A stretch of 64,000 nt of DNA from Halomonas litopenaei (lineage in GTDB: Bacteria > Pseudomonadota > Gammaproteobacteria > Pseudomonadales > Halomonadaceae): positions 62,001 through 126,000 of the forward strand of contig NZ_PXNS01000003.1 in NCBI RefSeq assembly GCF_003045775.1, read 5' to 3'. Each line of letters opens with the position of its first letter. Positions within the stretch are counted from its first letter, which is position 1. The notes under the pieces are model-generated. The model was not told where the DNA came from, searched no databases, and saw nothing but the letters and a program-made list of their open reading frames with translations. The position numbers and the translations under genes are program-made. Shown one piece after another: positions 36,598 to 44,217 of this stretch.

Positions 36598-37044
36598 TTA
36601 CTTCTTGGCGATGCCTTCCTGACGCGTCGCCTTGGAACCCTTGGGTCTGACGTAGAGGACCAGCGCGTGATCGACGAGTTCGAAGCCGTGCTCCTCGGCG
36701 ATCTCCTGCTGCCGACGCTCGATGGTCTCGTCGAAGAACTCGATGATCTCACCGCTTTCCAGGCACACCATATGGTCGTGATGCTCTTCCTGGGAGAGCT
36801 CGAAGACCGCATGGCCACCGTCGAAATTGTGTCGGATCACCAGGCCCGCCGACTCGAACTGAGTCAGCACGCGATACACCGTCGCCAGGCCCACATCTTC
36901 ACCGGCTTCGAGAAGCGTCTTGTACACGTCCTCGGCGCTGAGGTGGTGCTGATCGGTGGCAGATTCGAGGATCTGCAGGATCTTTACGCGCGGCAGAGTG
37001 ACTTTCAGTCCAGCCTTGCGCAATTCATGGTTCTTGTCGGCCAT
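36598..37044 (-). CDS. fur: ferric uptake regulator
   Basis: A 148-aa Fe-dependent repressor. The winged helix (MADKNHELRKAGLKVTLPRVKILQIL, then HLSAEDVYKTLLEAGEDVGLATVYRVLTQFESAGLV) is followed by the dimerisation domain with metal ligands in GGHAVFELSQEEHHDHMVCLESGEIIEF. The C-terminal Cys cluster found in some Fur proteins is absent. ATG 37042-37044 fits the family start. It is divergent from bamE as in many gammaproteobacteria; a 7-bp inverted repeat (GGGTCGG/CCGACCC, 37069-37092) lies between them. Confidence 0.96.
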   Translation of the reverse strand: MADKNHELRKAGLKVTLPRVKILQILESATDQHHLSAEDVYKTLLEAGEDVGLATVYRVLTQFESAGLVIRHNFDGGHAVFELSQEEHHDHMVCLESGEIIEFFDETIERRQQEIAEEHGFELVDHALVLYVRPKGSKATRQEGIAKK

Positions 37045-37116
37045 GGTTGCTCTTCGCAGTATCAGGTAGGGTCGGGTATGATCGACCGACCCCACGATAG
37101 TGAAGAACAGGCGCAA

Positions 37117-37572
37117 ATGCAAAAGTTGACCGGAATTGTCACCCTTTCACTGGCCCTGGCGCTGACCAGCGGCTGCACCTACTTCAGCGTGTACAAGCGC
37201 GACCTGGCACAGGGCAACCTCGTGACCAACAGTATGGTCGAACAGCTGCGCCCCGGCATGTCCCGACAGGAGGTCATCAACCTCATGGGCTCGCCGCTGC
37301 TGGAGGCCCCGTTCAGCGCCGACCAGTGGGACTACGTCTACCGTCTCGACGAAGCTTACGGCGACGTGATGCAAAGACGCGTCACCCTGACCTTTGCCGG
37401 CAACAACCTGGTCAATATCGACCGGGAAGGCGACTTCAGCATGAACCCGGACGTGGCAGGCAAGCATAGCTACGGCGTAGGCCCCACCAGCGGCGGCGGC
37501 GACGATAACCCCGAAGGCGAAGCCAATATCGAGCCGATCTACAACCGCACCGTGGATCCCGAGCGCGAGTAA
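37117..37572 (+). CDS. bamE: outer membrane assembly lipoprotein BamE
   Basis: A 151-aa lipoprotein of the BAM complex (also known as OmlA/SmpA). The signal is MQKLTGIVTLSLALALTSGC with the lipobox Cys at residue 20. The SmpA/OmlA domain follows: YKRDLAQGNLVTNSMVEQLRPGMSRQEVINLMGSPLL and DQWDYVYRLDEAYGDVMQRRVTLTF. A Gly/Asp-rich tail follows the domain. The start is set by the signal peptide; the open frame begins earlier without coding character. Confidence 0.94.
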   Translation: MQKLTGIVTLSLALALTSGCTYFSVYKRDLAQGNLVTNSMVEQLRPGMSRQEVINLMGSPLLEAPFSADQWDYVYRLDEAYGDVMQRRVTLTFAGNNLVNIDREGDFSMNPDVAGKHSYGVGPTSGGGDDNPEGEANIEPIYNRTVDPERE

Positions 37573-37600
37573 GCCGTTGGCGCCAGCGAGCACACGCATC

Positions 37601-37623
37601 AGGGTGGCCACAACGGCCACCCT
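37601..37623 (+). terminator. hairpin after bamE
   Basis: A stem of agggtggcc/ggccaccct with a five-base loop, 28 bases past the bamE stop. The T-run is weak (GGTTGGTTCT). Confidence 0.5.
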
Positions 37624-37720
37624 GGTTGGTTCTACGCCTGGTGGGCTCTACATCTAGGCGCTTCCATGCGCAGCGCCTTCGCTCAGACGGCGACGCGCCT
37701 GCCCCGGCCGCCCAGGGTCG

Positions 37721-38128
37721 CTAGGAGGAAGAGCGGCTACGAGCCGCCCTCTCGGCCCTCGCCGCCTTGGGATCGATCTTCAACGGTCGATAGACCTCTA
37801 CGCGATCACCGTCATGCAGTATCTGCCGTGAGGGTTCTTTCAACGCCTTGCCGAAGATACCGAGACTGGCCTCGCTGAAGGTTTCCACAGGCAGCTCGGG
37901 AAACAGCGACGGCAGGTCGGCCAACGCCAGCGCTTCGCTGGCGGTCGTGCCCTTGGCGACGCGCAGCGCGACAAGACGTTGCTTATGCGGCAAGGCAAAG
38001 GCCACTTCCACGCGAAGCACCTCGTCGCTTGCGTCTTCCTTTATATCTGGCCCCGCCGAGTGATCAGCGGGTGCCGGCTCGACTCGAGGAGCCGAGGGTC
38101 TTGGGCTGTCAGCGCCCATAGAGCTCAT
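37721..38128 (-). CDS. rnfH: RnfH family protein
   Basis: A small ubiquitin-like-fold protein of unknown exact role, always next to ratA. The core (about residues 37-120) reads LRVEVAFALPHKQRLVALRVAKGTTASEALALADL, then LPVETFSEASLGIFGKALKEPSRQILHDGDRVEVYRPLKIDPKAARAERA, which is diagnostic. The start at ATG 38128 overlaps the ratA end by 20 bases; ATG 38119 is an equally possible start. The Pro-rich first 35 residues are not conserved. Confidence 0.9.
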   Translation of the reverse strand: MSSMGADSPRPSAPRVEPAPADHSAGPDIKEDASDEVLRVEVAFALPHKQRLVALRVAKGTTASEALALADLPSLFPELPVETFSEASLGIFGKALKEPSRQILHDGDRVEVYRPLKIDPKAARAERAARSRSSS

Positions 38129-38543
38129 CGGCACGCCGCGTGAAGGCATCCACCTGCTGGCCCGCGATCTGCTGGAAGACCTTGCCAAAGGCCATGCCGA
38201 GCAGCCGGCTGGAGAACTCGAAGTCCATCTCCAGGCTGACCTTGCACACGTTCTCGCCCATGGTGATGAATTTCCAGCGTCCGTCCAGTCGCTTGAACGG
38301 CCCCTTTACCAGCGACAGCTCGATACGGTCAGGCTCGTGCAGGTCATTTCGGGTGACGATGGTCTGCTCGATGCCGGCCCGCCCCAGGGTCATTTCGCCG
38401 ATCAGGTGCGATTCGTCCTTCTCCAGCAGCCGCGCGCGACGGCAGCCCGGCAGAAACTCCGGATAGCGCTCGAAATCGTTGACCAGATCGAACATCTGCT
38501 TGGGGGTGTGCCGCACCATGGCGGACCGATTGACGGTTGGCAT
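38109..38543 (-). CDS. ratA: RatA family protein (START/polyketide-cyclase-like)
   Basis: A 144-aa protein of the RatA/COQ10 family. In E. coli RatA has been described as inhibiting 70S assembly; its homologues bind ubiquinone. It reads MPTVNRSAMVRHTPKQMFDLVNDFERYPEFLPGCRRARLLE, then GRWKFITMGENVCKVSLEMDFEFSSRLLGMAFGKVF, matching throughout. It is divergent from smpB, the usual neighbour. Confidence 0.94.
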   Translation of the reverse strand: MPTVNRSAMVRHTPKQMFDLVNDFERYPEFLPGCRRARLLEKDESHLIGEMTLGRAGIEQTIVTRNDLHEPDRIELSLVKGPFKRLDGRWKFITMGENVCKVSLEMDFEFSSRLLGMAFGKVFQQIAGQQVDAFTRRADELYGR

Positions 38544-38764
38544 TGACCTCTCCGCTGACTTCCAGAAGCCCAGGGCGTATCATGAGCGGTTATTTCGGCC
38601 TCAAATGGTAGCACGCTTCCCCGGCAGAACTGGAGACAGCCGAAAGGGGGACCGACGGGCAGCGCCGCCGTGGCAACCGCCTGGCGTCGACCCGGAAGGC
38701 TACACATCGGGCCGCATCGGTTACGACACCGCTTCCACGACCGATTCAGACATCAAGAGGTTCC

Positions 38765-39256
38765 ATGGCCAGCAAGAAGGGAAAGGACAAGGGTCCCGGC
38801 AACAACACCATCGCCCAGAACAAGAAGGCGCGCTTCGAATACCATATCGACGAGTCCTTCGAGGCCGGGCTGGTGCTGGCGGGATGGGAGGTCAAGAGCC
38901 TGCGTGCCGGCAAGGCCCAGCTCACCGACACCTACATTCTGGTGAAGAACGGCGAGGCCTGGTTGCTCGGCAGCCATATCATGCCGCTCAACACCACCAG
39001 CACCCACGAGGTGGCGGACCCCACGCGCACGCGCAAGCTGCTGCTTCACCGCAAGGAGATCGCCAAGATCTTCTCGCGCACCCAGGACAAGGGGCACACC
39101 TGTGTGCCGCTGAAGCTGTACTGGAAAGGCAGCCGGGTGAAGTGTGAGCTGGCGCTGGTGACGGGCAAGAAGCTCCACGACAAGCGCGCCACCGAGAAGG
39201 ACCGCGACTGGCAGCGTCAGAAGGGCCGCGTCATGCGGGAACAAAACCGCGCCTGA
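38765..39256 (+). CDS. smpB: SsrA-binding protein SmpB
   Basis: A trans-translation partner that delivers tmRNA to stalled ribosomes. The 163-aa protein shows [43 protein letters not shown], then [16 protein letters not shown] and the basic C-terminal tail RVMREQNRA. The N-terminus is Lys/Gly-rich. It lies 54 bases upstream of its RNA partner ssrA. Confidence 0.98.
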   Translation: MASKKGKDKGPGNNTIAQNKKARFEYHIDESFEAGLVLAGWEVKSLRAGKAQLTDTYILVKNGEAWLLGSHIMPLNTTSTHEVADPTRTRKLLLHRKEIAKIFSRTQDKGHTCVPLKLYWKGSRVKCELALVTGKKLHDKRATEKDRDWQRQKGRVMREQNRA

Positions 39257-39310
39257 GCCGTCAGATGTAGTACAGACCGCCGGATCTTTGGTACACTGGC
39301 GGGGCGTTAC

Positions 39311-39690
39311 GGGGGCGACATGGTTTCGACGCTGATGACAACCCCTGAGGTGCATGCCGAGAGCGTGATGTATCTCGTAAATCCAACATCACGATTAAAT
39401 AGTCGCAAACGACGAAAACTACGCTCAGGGCGCGCTGGCAGCGTAAAAACTGCTAGCTTCTAGTCCTACCCGGCGGCGACGTGCTCATCCGTTGCCAATG
39501 GGCTACGAGCCAAGATAGGTGAGATCGCGGTTGGCGCTGTCCTCTCGTCAATCGCTAAACTTTGGAGGAATCGTGTTTCGGGATCCTGCCCGTCGGAGCC
39601 CGAGGCGTTAAATCAAATGACGGAACTAAGCATGTAGAGCCAATGGGCGAGTGTCGGCGGACGCGGGTTCGATTCCCGCCGCCTCCACCA
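39311..39690 (+). ncRNA. ssrA: transfer-messenger RNA (tmRNA)
   Basis: A one-piece tmRNA of about 380 nt that rescues stalled ribosomes. The 5' end GGGGGCGACATGG pairs with the 3' end CGCCTCC before ACCA (seven acceptor pairs, one G-U). The tag frame at 39405-39446 encodes ANDENYAQGALAA and stops at TAA. The T-arm GGGTTCGATTCCC lies just before the end. The gene remains intact despite insertion of a mobile element exactly at its 3' end. TACACT at 39292-39297 may be its -10 box. Confidence 0.97.
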
Positions 39691-39691
39691 A
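39677..39691 (+). other. left attachment site (attL) at the ssrA 3' end
   Basis: cgccgcctccaccaa, the last bases of ssrA plus one. It is identical to 51778-51792. A 28-bp identity also exists with 51882-51909 (cgggttcg...accaa). Confidence 0.85.
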
Positions 39692-39791
39692 ATCAAGGTT
39701 TCAGGACTTCCCAGCAAGCACCAGAAACCGCATGAACAGGGGCCTTCGGGCCCCTTTCTTGTGTCTGGACGTTCCACAACGTTTCTTGACA

Positions 39792-39972
39792 TGCCCCCAC
39801 CAAAGGGGGCATTTATGGGGGCACATAGCCTAAGCCGCTACCCTGATGCCCCCAAATCTGCCACAAAGCGCGCCAGCAGGCGCTTGGCGGGCCAATGACC
39901 TGCCCCCACATTTGGGGGCATATGGCACAACAGGATGGGGGCATATGGCGATCACCACCCCGAGGTGCCCCC
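39792..39972. repeat. left cluster of integrase arm-type sites (TGCCCCC/GGGGGCA)
   Basis: Eight copies of TGCCCCC or its complement, starting at 39792, 39805, 39816, 39847, 39901, 39913, 39936 and 39966, several in the wider form TGGGGGCAYATGG or its inverse. They fill the gap between ssrA and the integrase start. Two more copies sit just inside the right end. The layout is that of arm-type binding sites for a P4-family integrase and any excision factor. Confidence 0.75.
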
Positions 39973-39973
39973 A

Positions 39974-41203
39974 ATGAGCCGCCAGACCAACAAGCTGTCC
40001 GCCACCGCCGTGAAGATGGCCAAGCCGAGAGCAAAGGCATTCAAGATGGCCGATGGTGGTGGCCTGTATCTGGAGGTCTCCACCAGCGGGAGCAAATACT
40101 GGCGGATGAAGTACCGCCACGCTGGTAAGGAGAAGCGGCTGGCCATTGGCGTCTATCCTGATATCTCCCTAGTGGCCGCACGCGAGGCACGAGACGCAGC
40201 CAAGCGCCAGCTTGCACAGGGCATTGACCCCAGCACCGCTAAGCGCATCGCTCGCCAGCAGGGTGAGCAAGACGCGGCCAATACGTTCATGGCCGTGGCC
40301 GCCGAATGGCTGGAGAAGGTTCACCAGCATGACGTGGTGCCCGCCCACTACCAGCGAAACAAGCGCCGCCTGGAGCGCGACGCCTTCCCCATCATCGGCA
40401 AGCGCCCCCTCTCTGAGATCACGCCGCCTGAGCTTCTGGCCTGTCTGCGCCGCATCGAGGAGCGCGGCCATATCGAGACGGCTCATCGAGTAAAGACGCT
40501 ATGCGGCCAAGTGTTCCGCTACGGCATTTCCACAGGGCGCGTGGAGCGTGACCCTACGCCTGACCTGCGTGGAGCGCTGCGCCCCCACAAGGCCAAGCAC
40601 TACGCTGCCGTGACCGACCCCAAAGAGGTGGTGGGCCTGCTGCAAGCGATTGAGGGCTACGGGGGTCAGCCAGTCACCATTGCCGCCTTGAAGCTGGCAC
40701 CTCTGGTCTTCACCCGCCCAGGTGAGCTTCGACAAGCGCTGTGGAGCGACATTGACCTGGAGGAAGCCACGTGGACGTTCAATGCCAGCAAGACAGGGCA
40801 AGCCCATGTGGTGCCCCTACCGTCCCAAGCCGTGGGCATCCTGCGCGACCTGTATGGACTGACCGGACGTGCTGAGTACGTTTTCCCAGGCATCCGTAGC
40901 AGCAAGCGACCGATGAGCAACAACACCATCAAGGCCGCGCTGGACCGTATGGGCTTCAAAGGTGAGATGACGGCGCATGGCTTCAGGGCGATGGCGCGAA
41001 CCATCCTGGCCGAGCGCCTGAACTACCCCGAGCACTACATAGAGCAGCAATTGGCGCACGCAGTGAAGGACAGCAACGGACGTGCCTACAACCGCACCTC
41101 TCACCTGGAACAACGTCGAGAGATGCTGCAAAGCTGGGCCGATTACCTGGACGCCCTGCGCACTGGTGCCGACAACGTGGTGCCGATCCGCGCCGGGGCC
41201 TGA
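39974..41203 (+). CDS. int: P4-type tyrosine integrase
   Basis: A site-specific recombinase of 409 aa. It has the N-terminal DUF4102 arm-binding domain (about 1-95, KMADGGGLYLEVSTSGSKYWRMKYRHAGKEKRLAIGVYPDISLVAAREAR), a SAM-like core-binding domain (100-200) and a catalytic domain with R248 (FTRPGELR), H335 and R338 (HGFR), H362 (LAHAV) and the nucleophile Y372 (AYNRTSHL). Its nearest known relatives target tRNA or tmRNA 3' ends, consistent with insertion into ssrA. ATG 39974 follows the last arm site; an upstream in-frame start at 39935 reads through arm sites. Confidence 0.96.
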   Translation: MSRQTNKLSATAVKMAKPRAKAFKMADGGGLYLEVSTSGSKYWRMKYRHAGKEKRLAIGVYPDISLVAAREARDAAKRQLAQGIDPSTAKRIARQQGEQDAANTFMAVAAEWLEKVHQHDVVPAHYQRNKRRLERDAFPIIGKRPLSEITPPELLACLRRIEERGHIETAHRVKTLCGQVFRYGISTGRVERDPTPDLRGALRPHKAKHYAAVTDPKEVVGLLQAIEGYGGQPVTIAALKLAPLVFTRPGELRQALWSDIDLEEATWTFNASKTGQAHVVPLPSQAVGILRDLYGLTGRAEYVFPGIRSSKRPMSNNTIKAALDRMGFKGEMTAHGFRAMARTILAERLNYPEHYIEQQLAHAVKDSNGRAYNRTSHLEQRREMLQSWADYLDALRTGADNVVPIRAGA

Positions 41204-41321
41204 GACAAGCGGCAACCGCCGCACCCTGTTGACTGGCTAGGGCCGATCACCCGAAAGCGTGGTAACTCCACCATGCCCGCCAGTCATCCTTTCCTGGAGT
41301 GAGCGCGAAGGAGTAGCGCGG

Positions 41322-42329
41322 ATGAGGTCTAAACTCTATAGCCTGAAAGAATGGTTCACCCTAGAAGATGTTGCGTCGCATCTCACTGCCGTTTTTTCCG
41401 AGAAAGTCACTGTCGCTGACATCCTTCAGCTAGCGCTCCAAAAGCGCATCAAGCTTTCTGTGAATCTCATATCTTCAGCCGAAGCGAATAAAGGCACAGT
41501 ACATGACATAACCGAGGGAAGGGTCATATTGCATCCGGCGGAAACTCCACTCTCGTGGCTAAGAGGGGATGAGCCCAAAACCTCTTTGGAGAAAAAGCTA
41601 CGAGCGGTGGGAGTGGTGAAGATAGGCGATATACAAAACCTAGATGAAGAGATACGGAATGCTGTGAAAGATCAAAGCGTGCATGCTACGCATCTAGGCG
41701 AGATCATTTCAGAGACGGATATCGTGGAATTTGAAAAAGAGGTGCAAAGCATAAGCGGAATCTACGACTTGCCTATGCTCTCTGCCGAAAAGTCTCTCAT
41801 CGAAGAGATGTACTACCCCAAGGTGGGCGGCCCTGATATTGATACGTGGGGCTTAGAAGGCTTGTGGCTGGAGCGAGGAGGCCACATCTATCGACTATGC
41901 GAGCGTGTAGCGACGCAGGCCGATCACGAAGCTTGCGGCAATGAAAGCAGCTTCGCTCAGTGGGAGAGACGCTACCGAGACCCATCAAGGTGGTTTCCAA
42001 CGACCAAGCTTCCCGAAGAAAGCACGATAATCGTAAGTAGGGTGAATCTGGACGCCTTCATCGATGGCCTAGAGGAGCCACAATCGAAAGTAAGTGTAGA
42101 GGCCAACGGCGATGAAAGCCGGGTCCAGGAAGTGCTTGGGCTCCTGGTAGAAATGTATGCTGGCCGACATGGCCCTGACTTCCATTATGGCACCAAGCCC
42201 AAGGCATCCCGCATCGTGCAAGACATGCTTAGCGCGGTTCCGGATGGAATTACTGGAATGGGTGACAGAAAGCTAAAAGAGCACGTGAGCGCAGCTATTG
42301 CAGCGTGGGAGGCGAAGAAGCGGCGGTGA
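41322..42329 (+). CDS. uncharacterised cargo protein
   Basis: A 335-aa soluble protein that I do not recognise. It starts MRSKLYSLKEWFTLEDVASHLTAVFSEKVTVADILQLALQKRIKLSVNL, which looks like a small helical, possibly DNA- or partner-binding start. A central SWLRGDEPKTSLEKKL region follows, then a C-terminal helical segment (VQEVLGLLVEMYAGRHG...KASRIVQDMLSAV). AAGGAG precedes the ATG. Base composition is visibly closer to 50% GC than its neighbours, suggesting separate origin. It lies between integrase and alpA, a position where P4-like satellites commonly carry variable, often anti-phage, cargo. Confidence 0.75.
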   Translation: MRSKLYSLKEWFTLEDVASHLTAVFSEKVTVADILQLALQKRIKLSVNLISSAEANKGTVHDITEGRVILHPAETPLSWLRGDEPKTSLEKKLRAVGVVKIGDIQNLDEEIRNAVKDQSVHATHLGEIISETDIVEFEKEVQSISGIYDLPMLSAEKSLIEEMYYPKVGGPDIDTWGLEGLWLERGGHIYRLCERVATQADHEACGNESSFAQWERRYRDPSRWFPTTKLPEESTIIVSRVNLDAFIDGLEEPQSKVSVEANGDESRVQEVLGLLVEMYAGRHGPDFHYGTKPKASRIVQDMLSAVPDGITGMGDRKLKEHVSAAIAAWEAKKRR

Positions 42330-42415
42330 ATTGCAATCTGCAATTTGCATTTGCACCATACAACTAAAGCACCGCGCCACAGTGCCCTTGCATCCATCGC
42401 ATAGGGCACCGTGAC

Positions 42416-42634
42416 ATGCCAGACACTACCAGTAAGTCCGCACTACTCCGCCGCCCCGAAGTGCTGCAACGCTGCGGAATCTCGAACTCCACCCTTCACC
42501 GCCTGATCAATGCTGGCGACTTTCCGCCACCGATCCAGCTTAGCCCCCGCGCCGTGGCATGGATCGAGGAGGAGGTATCCACCTGGATCGACCAACGCAT
42601 TGAGGCCAGCCGTACCCAAGGGGGTGCAGCATGA
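42416..42634 (+). CDS. alpA: AlpA-family phage transcriptional regulator/excisionase
   Basis: A 72-aa MerR-like winged helix of the AlpA type: LLRRPEVLQRCGISNSTLHRLINAGDFPPPIQLSPRAVAWIEEEVSTWIDQRI. Such proteins activate integrase or direct excision in P4-like and CP4-57 elements. It overlaps the KilA-N gene by four bases (ATGA), so the two are coupled. Confidence 0.92.
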   Translation: MPDTTSKSALLRRPEVLQRCGISNSTLHRLINAGDFPPPIQLSPRAVAWIEEEVSTWIDQRIEASRTQGGAA

Positions 42635-43296
42635 GCCTCCGCAAAACCACCATTATCTCCCTCAACTACCAGGGCCAGTCTGTTCACTTCGACTCAGGCG
42701 GCTGGATCAATGCCACCGAGATCGCCAGGCAGCACGGGAAACGCCTTGATCTTTGGCTGAGGAACAATGAAACACAGGAATACATGGCTGCACTGGCACG
42801 CCGCTTAAATACCGCGAATCAGAGGGATTTAATCCGGACGACACGAGGGCGCAGCGGCGGAACCTGGCTTCACCCCAAGTTGGCAGTCAAGTTCGCCCGC
42901 TGGCTATCGGTGGACTTTGAAATCTGGTGTGACGAACAAATCGACAAGCTGATCCATGGTGAGCAGAACGATTGGCAGCACCTTCGCGACTCTGCGGCCA
43001 TTGGCTATCAAGGTATGTGCGATGCACTAAACCTGACCCGAACAGCCCAGGGCAAAGCATCGAAGCCCCATCACTACATGAATGAAGCACGGCTGATCAA
43101 CGGCGTGCTGTTCGGCCAGTTCAAGGGAGCGGATCGGGATTCGATGACGCCAGGTGAGTTGCGCGTGATCGCCATGGTAGAGCAGCGCAATACGTTCCTG
43201 ATGGGCCAAGGCTTAGACTACCACCAGCGCAAACAAGCGCTTACAGCGTACGTGAGTGGCTTGCTACAGCCCCGAATCGCAAGGGGGTCTGCATGA
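42631..43296 (+). CDS. KilA-N domain protein
   Basis: A 221-aa phage-type DNA-binding protein. The KilA-N/APSES-like fold covers about residues 10-110 (GQSVHFDSGGWINATEIARQHGKRLDLWLRNNETQEYMAAL, then TWLHPKLAVKFARWLSVDFEIWCDEQI). The C-terminal half (GYQGMCDALNLTRTAQGKASKPHHYMNEARLINGVLFGQF) resembles the regulatory half of phage anti-repressors. It probably regulates the element; the exact role is unknown. Confidence 0.88.
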   Translation: MSLRKTTIISLNYQGQSVHFDSGGWINATEIARQHGKRLDLWLRNNETQEYMAALARRLNTANQRDLIRTTRGRSGGTWLHPKLAVKFARWLSVDFEIWCDEQIDKLIHGEQNDWQHLRDSAAIGYQGMCDALNLTRTAQGKASKPHHYMNEARLINGVLFGQFKGADRDSMTPGELRVIAMVEQRNTFLMGQGLDYHQRKQALTAYVSGLLQPRIARGSA

Positions 43297-43745
43297 TGCT
43301 TGCGCCCGCTACCTCCTGCCACTATGCTGGCCCGGCTCCCGCAAATTCGGGAGCCGACCTTGGCCGGTCGAATGACTCTAGGCGCACAAGCGCCCCTTCC
43401 ATAGTTGGCGCTTTCTTTGTGCCCGCTATGCGTTATGGCGGCTGTGCGTGGGACGCCTTCGGGCGTGCCGGGTTCCTAGAGTCCCGGTCGGCCAACCCGC
43501 GTACAGTCGCCCCCATTCGATGCTTGGCCGCATCCGGGGACGACTCCACAACTCTAGGAGCGTCACCCATGGCAATCACACGCCTATTCCCTACCCTCAG
43601 TCCGTCCAAATCACGCGCCGCTGCCCATCGAGCGATGGCAAAGGCTGCGCTCTTCTCTGATTCAAGCGCCGCCGTCCGGCTCAAGCGCTACAACCACCAC
43701 ATGCAGAAAGCCCACCACCTGGAAGCCCAGGAGGTGGCCCAATGA
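43293..43745 (+). CDS. small Ash/Icd-like satellite protein
   Basis: 150 aa from the ATG that overlaps the KilA-N stop, or 58 aa from an internal ATG at 43569 preceded by AGGAG. The C-terminal part (KSRAAAHRAMAKAALFSDSSAAVRLKRYNHHMQKAHHLEAQ) resembles small proteins labelled Icd-like or Ash in P4-like satellites. The upstream 270 bases contain several inverted repeats and may act mainly as RNA, so the short form is probably the main product. Function here is inferred from position only. Confidence 0.6.
   Translation: MMLAPATSCHYAGPAPANSGADLGRSNDSRRTSAPSIVGAFFVPAMRYGGCAWDAFGRAGFLESRSANPRTVAPIRCLAASGDDSTTLGASPMAITRLFPTLSPSKSRAAAHRAMAKAALFSDSSAAVRLKRYNHHMQKAHHLEAQEVAQ
43334..43490 (+). ncRNA. 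hairpin-rich segment, possible P4-type immunity RNA
   Basis: Successive inverted repeats: ggctcccg-caaatt-cgggagcc (43334-43355), gcgcc/ggcgc flanked by gcacaa/ttgtgc (about 43384-43420), acgcc-ttcg-ggcgt (43453-43466) and ccggg/cccgg (about 43468-43487). It lies upstream of the small Icd-like frame and the replication genes, where P4 encodes its CI immunity RNA. No sequence identity to P4 CI is claimed. Confidence 0.35.
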
Positions 43746-44005
43746 GCTGTCCTGCCCACTACCTCACCGTTTCCGAAAGCCTCGACCGTGAAGACGCTTT
43801 CGACGCGCTGACCCTTTCTGTCCAGCACGCAATGAGCGCGACTCAGATGGTAGAGCTTGCGCTATCCGATGCAGCAGATGGGGGCGAGCTTCAAGTCTCA
43901 CCAGCGCTGATGGCCACGTCTCTGCACGGTGTCGAAACACACCTTGCCGCCGTCCTGGCCTTTGCTGAACGTCTCGTGCATCAAGCGCAGGAGGTGAGCC
44001 AATGA
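43742..44005 (+). CDS. small hypothetical protein
   Basis: An 87-aa, mostly helical, acidic protein (SVQHAMSATQMVELALSDAADGG...LHGVETHLAAVLAFAERL). Not recognised. It overlaps both neighbours by four bases in an ATGA chain, so it belongs to the replication operon. Its place before the primase matches the small gene before alpha in P4. Confidence 0.75.
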   Translation: MSCPAHYLTVSESLDREDAFDALTLSVQHAMSATQMVELALSDAADGGELQVSPALMATSLHGVETHLAAVLAFAERLVHQAQEVSQ

Positions 44006-44217
44006 CGCATGAACAAGCCGCCGAACTGGTGAGCACTGCCAATGACCTGCTGGCGCTGGGGGATAGGCTCGATGCTGTCGCCCACGCGCTGACTGACGAG
44101 GGGCAGCCCCAGTCCAGCTATCAGCCTCTTGTTGATGCCACTGGGCATATTGCTGGCGCGATCTGTTCGACGCTCGATGCCCTGACCGCCCAGAGCGTGG
44201 AACGGAGGGCCCTGTGA
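44002..44217 (+). CDS. small hypothetical protein
   Basis: A 71-aa helical protein (AAELVSTANDLLALGDRLDAVAHAL, then DATGHIAGAICSTLDAL). It has a general similarity in pattern to the preceding 87-aa protein, which may reflect an old duplication. It overlaps neighbours by four bases on each side. Function is unknown. Confidence 0.72.
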   Translation: MTHEQAAELVSTANDLLALGDRLDAVAHALTDEGQPQSSYQPLVDATGHIAGAICSTLDALTAQSVERRAL

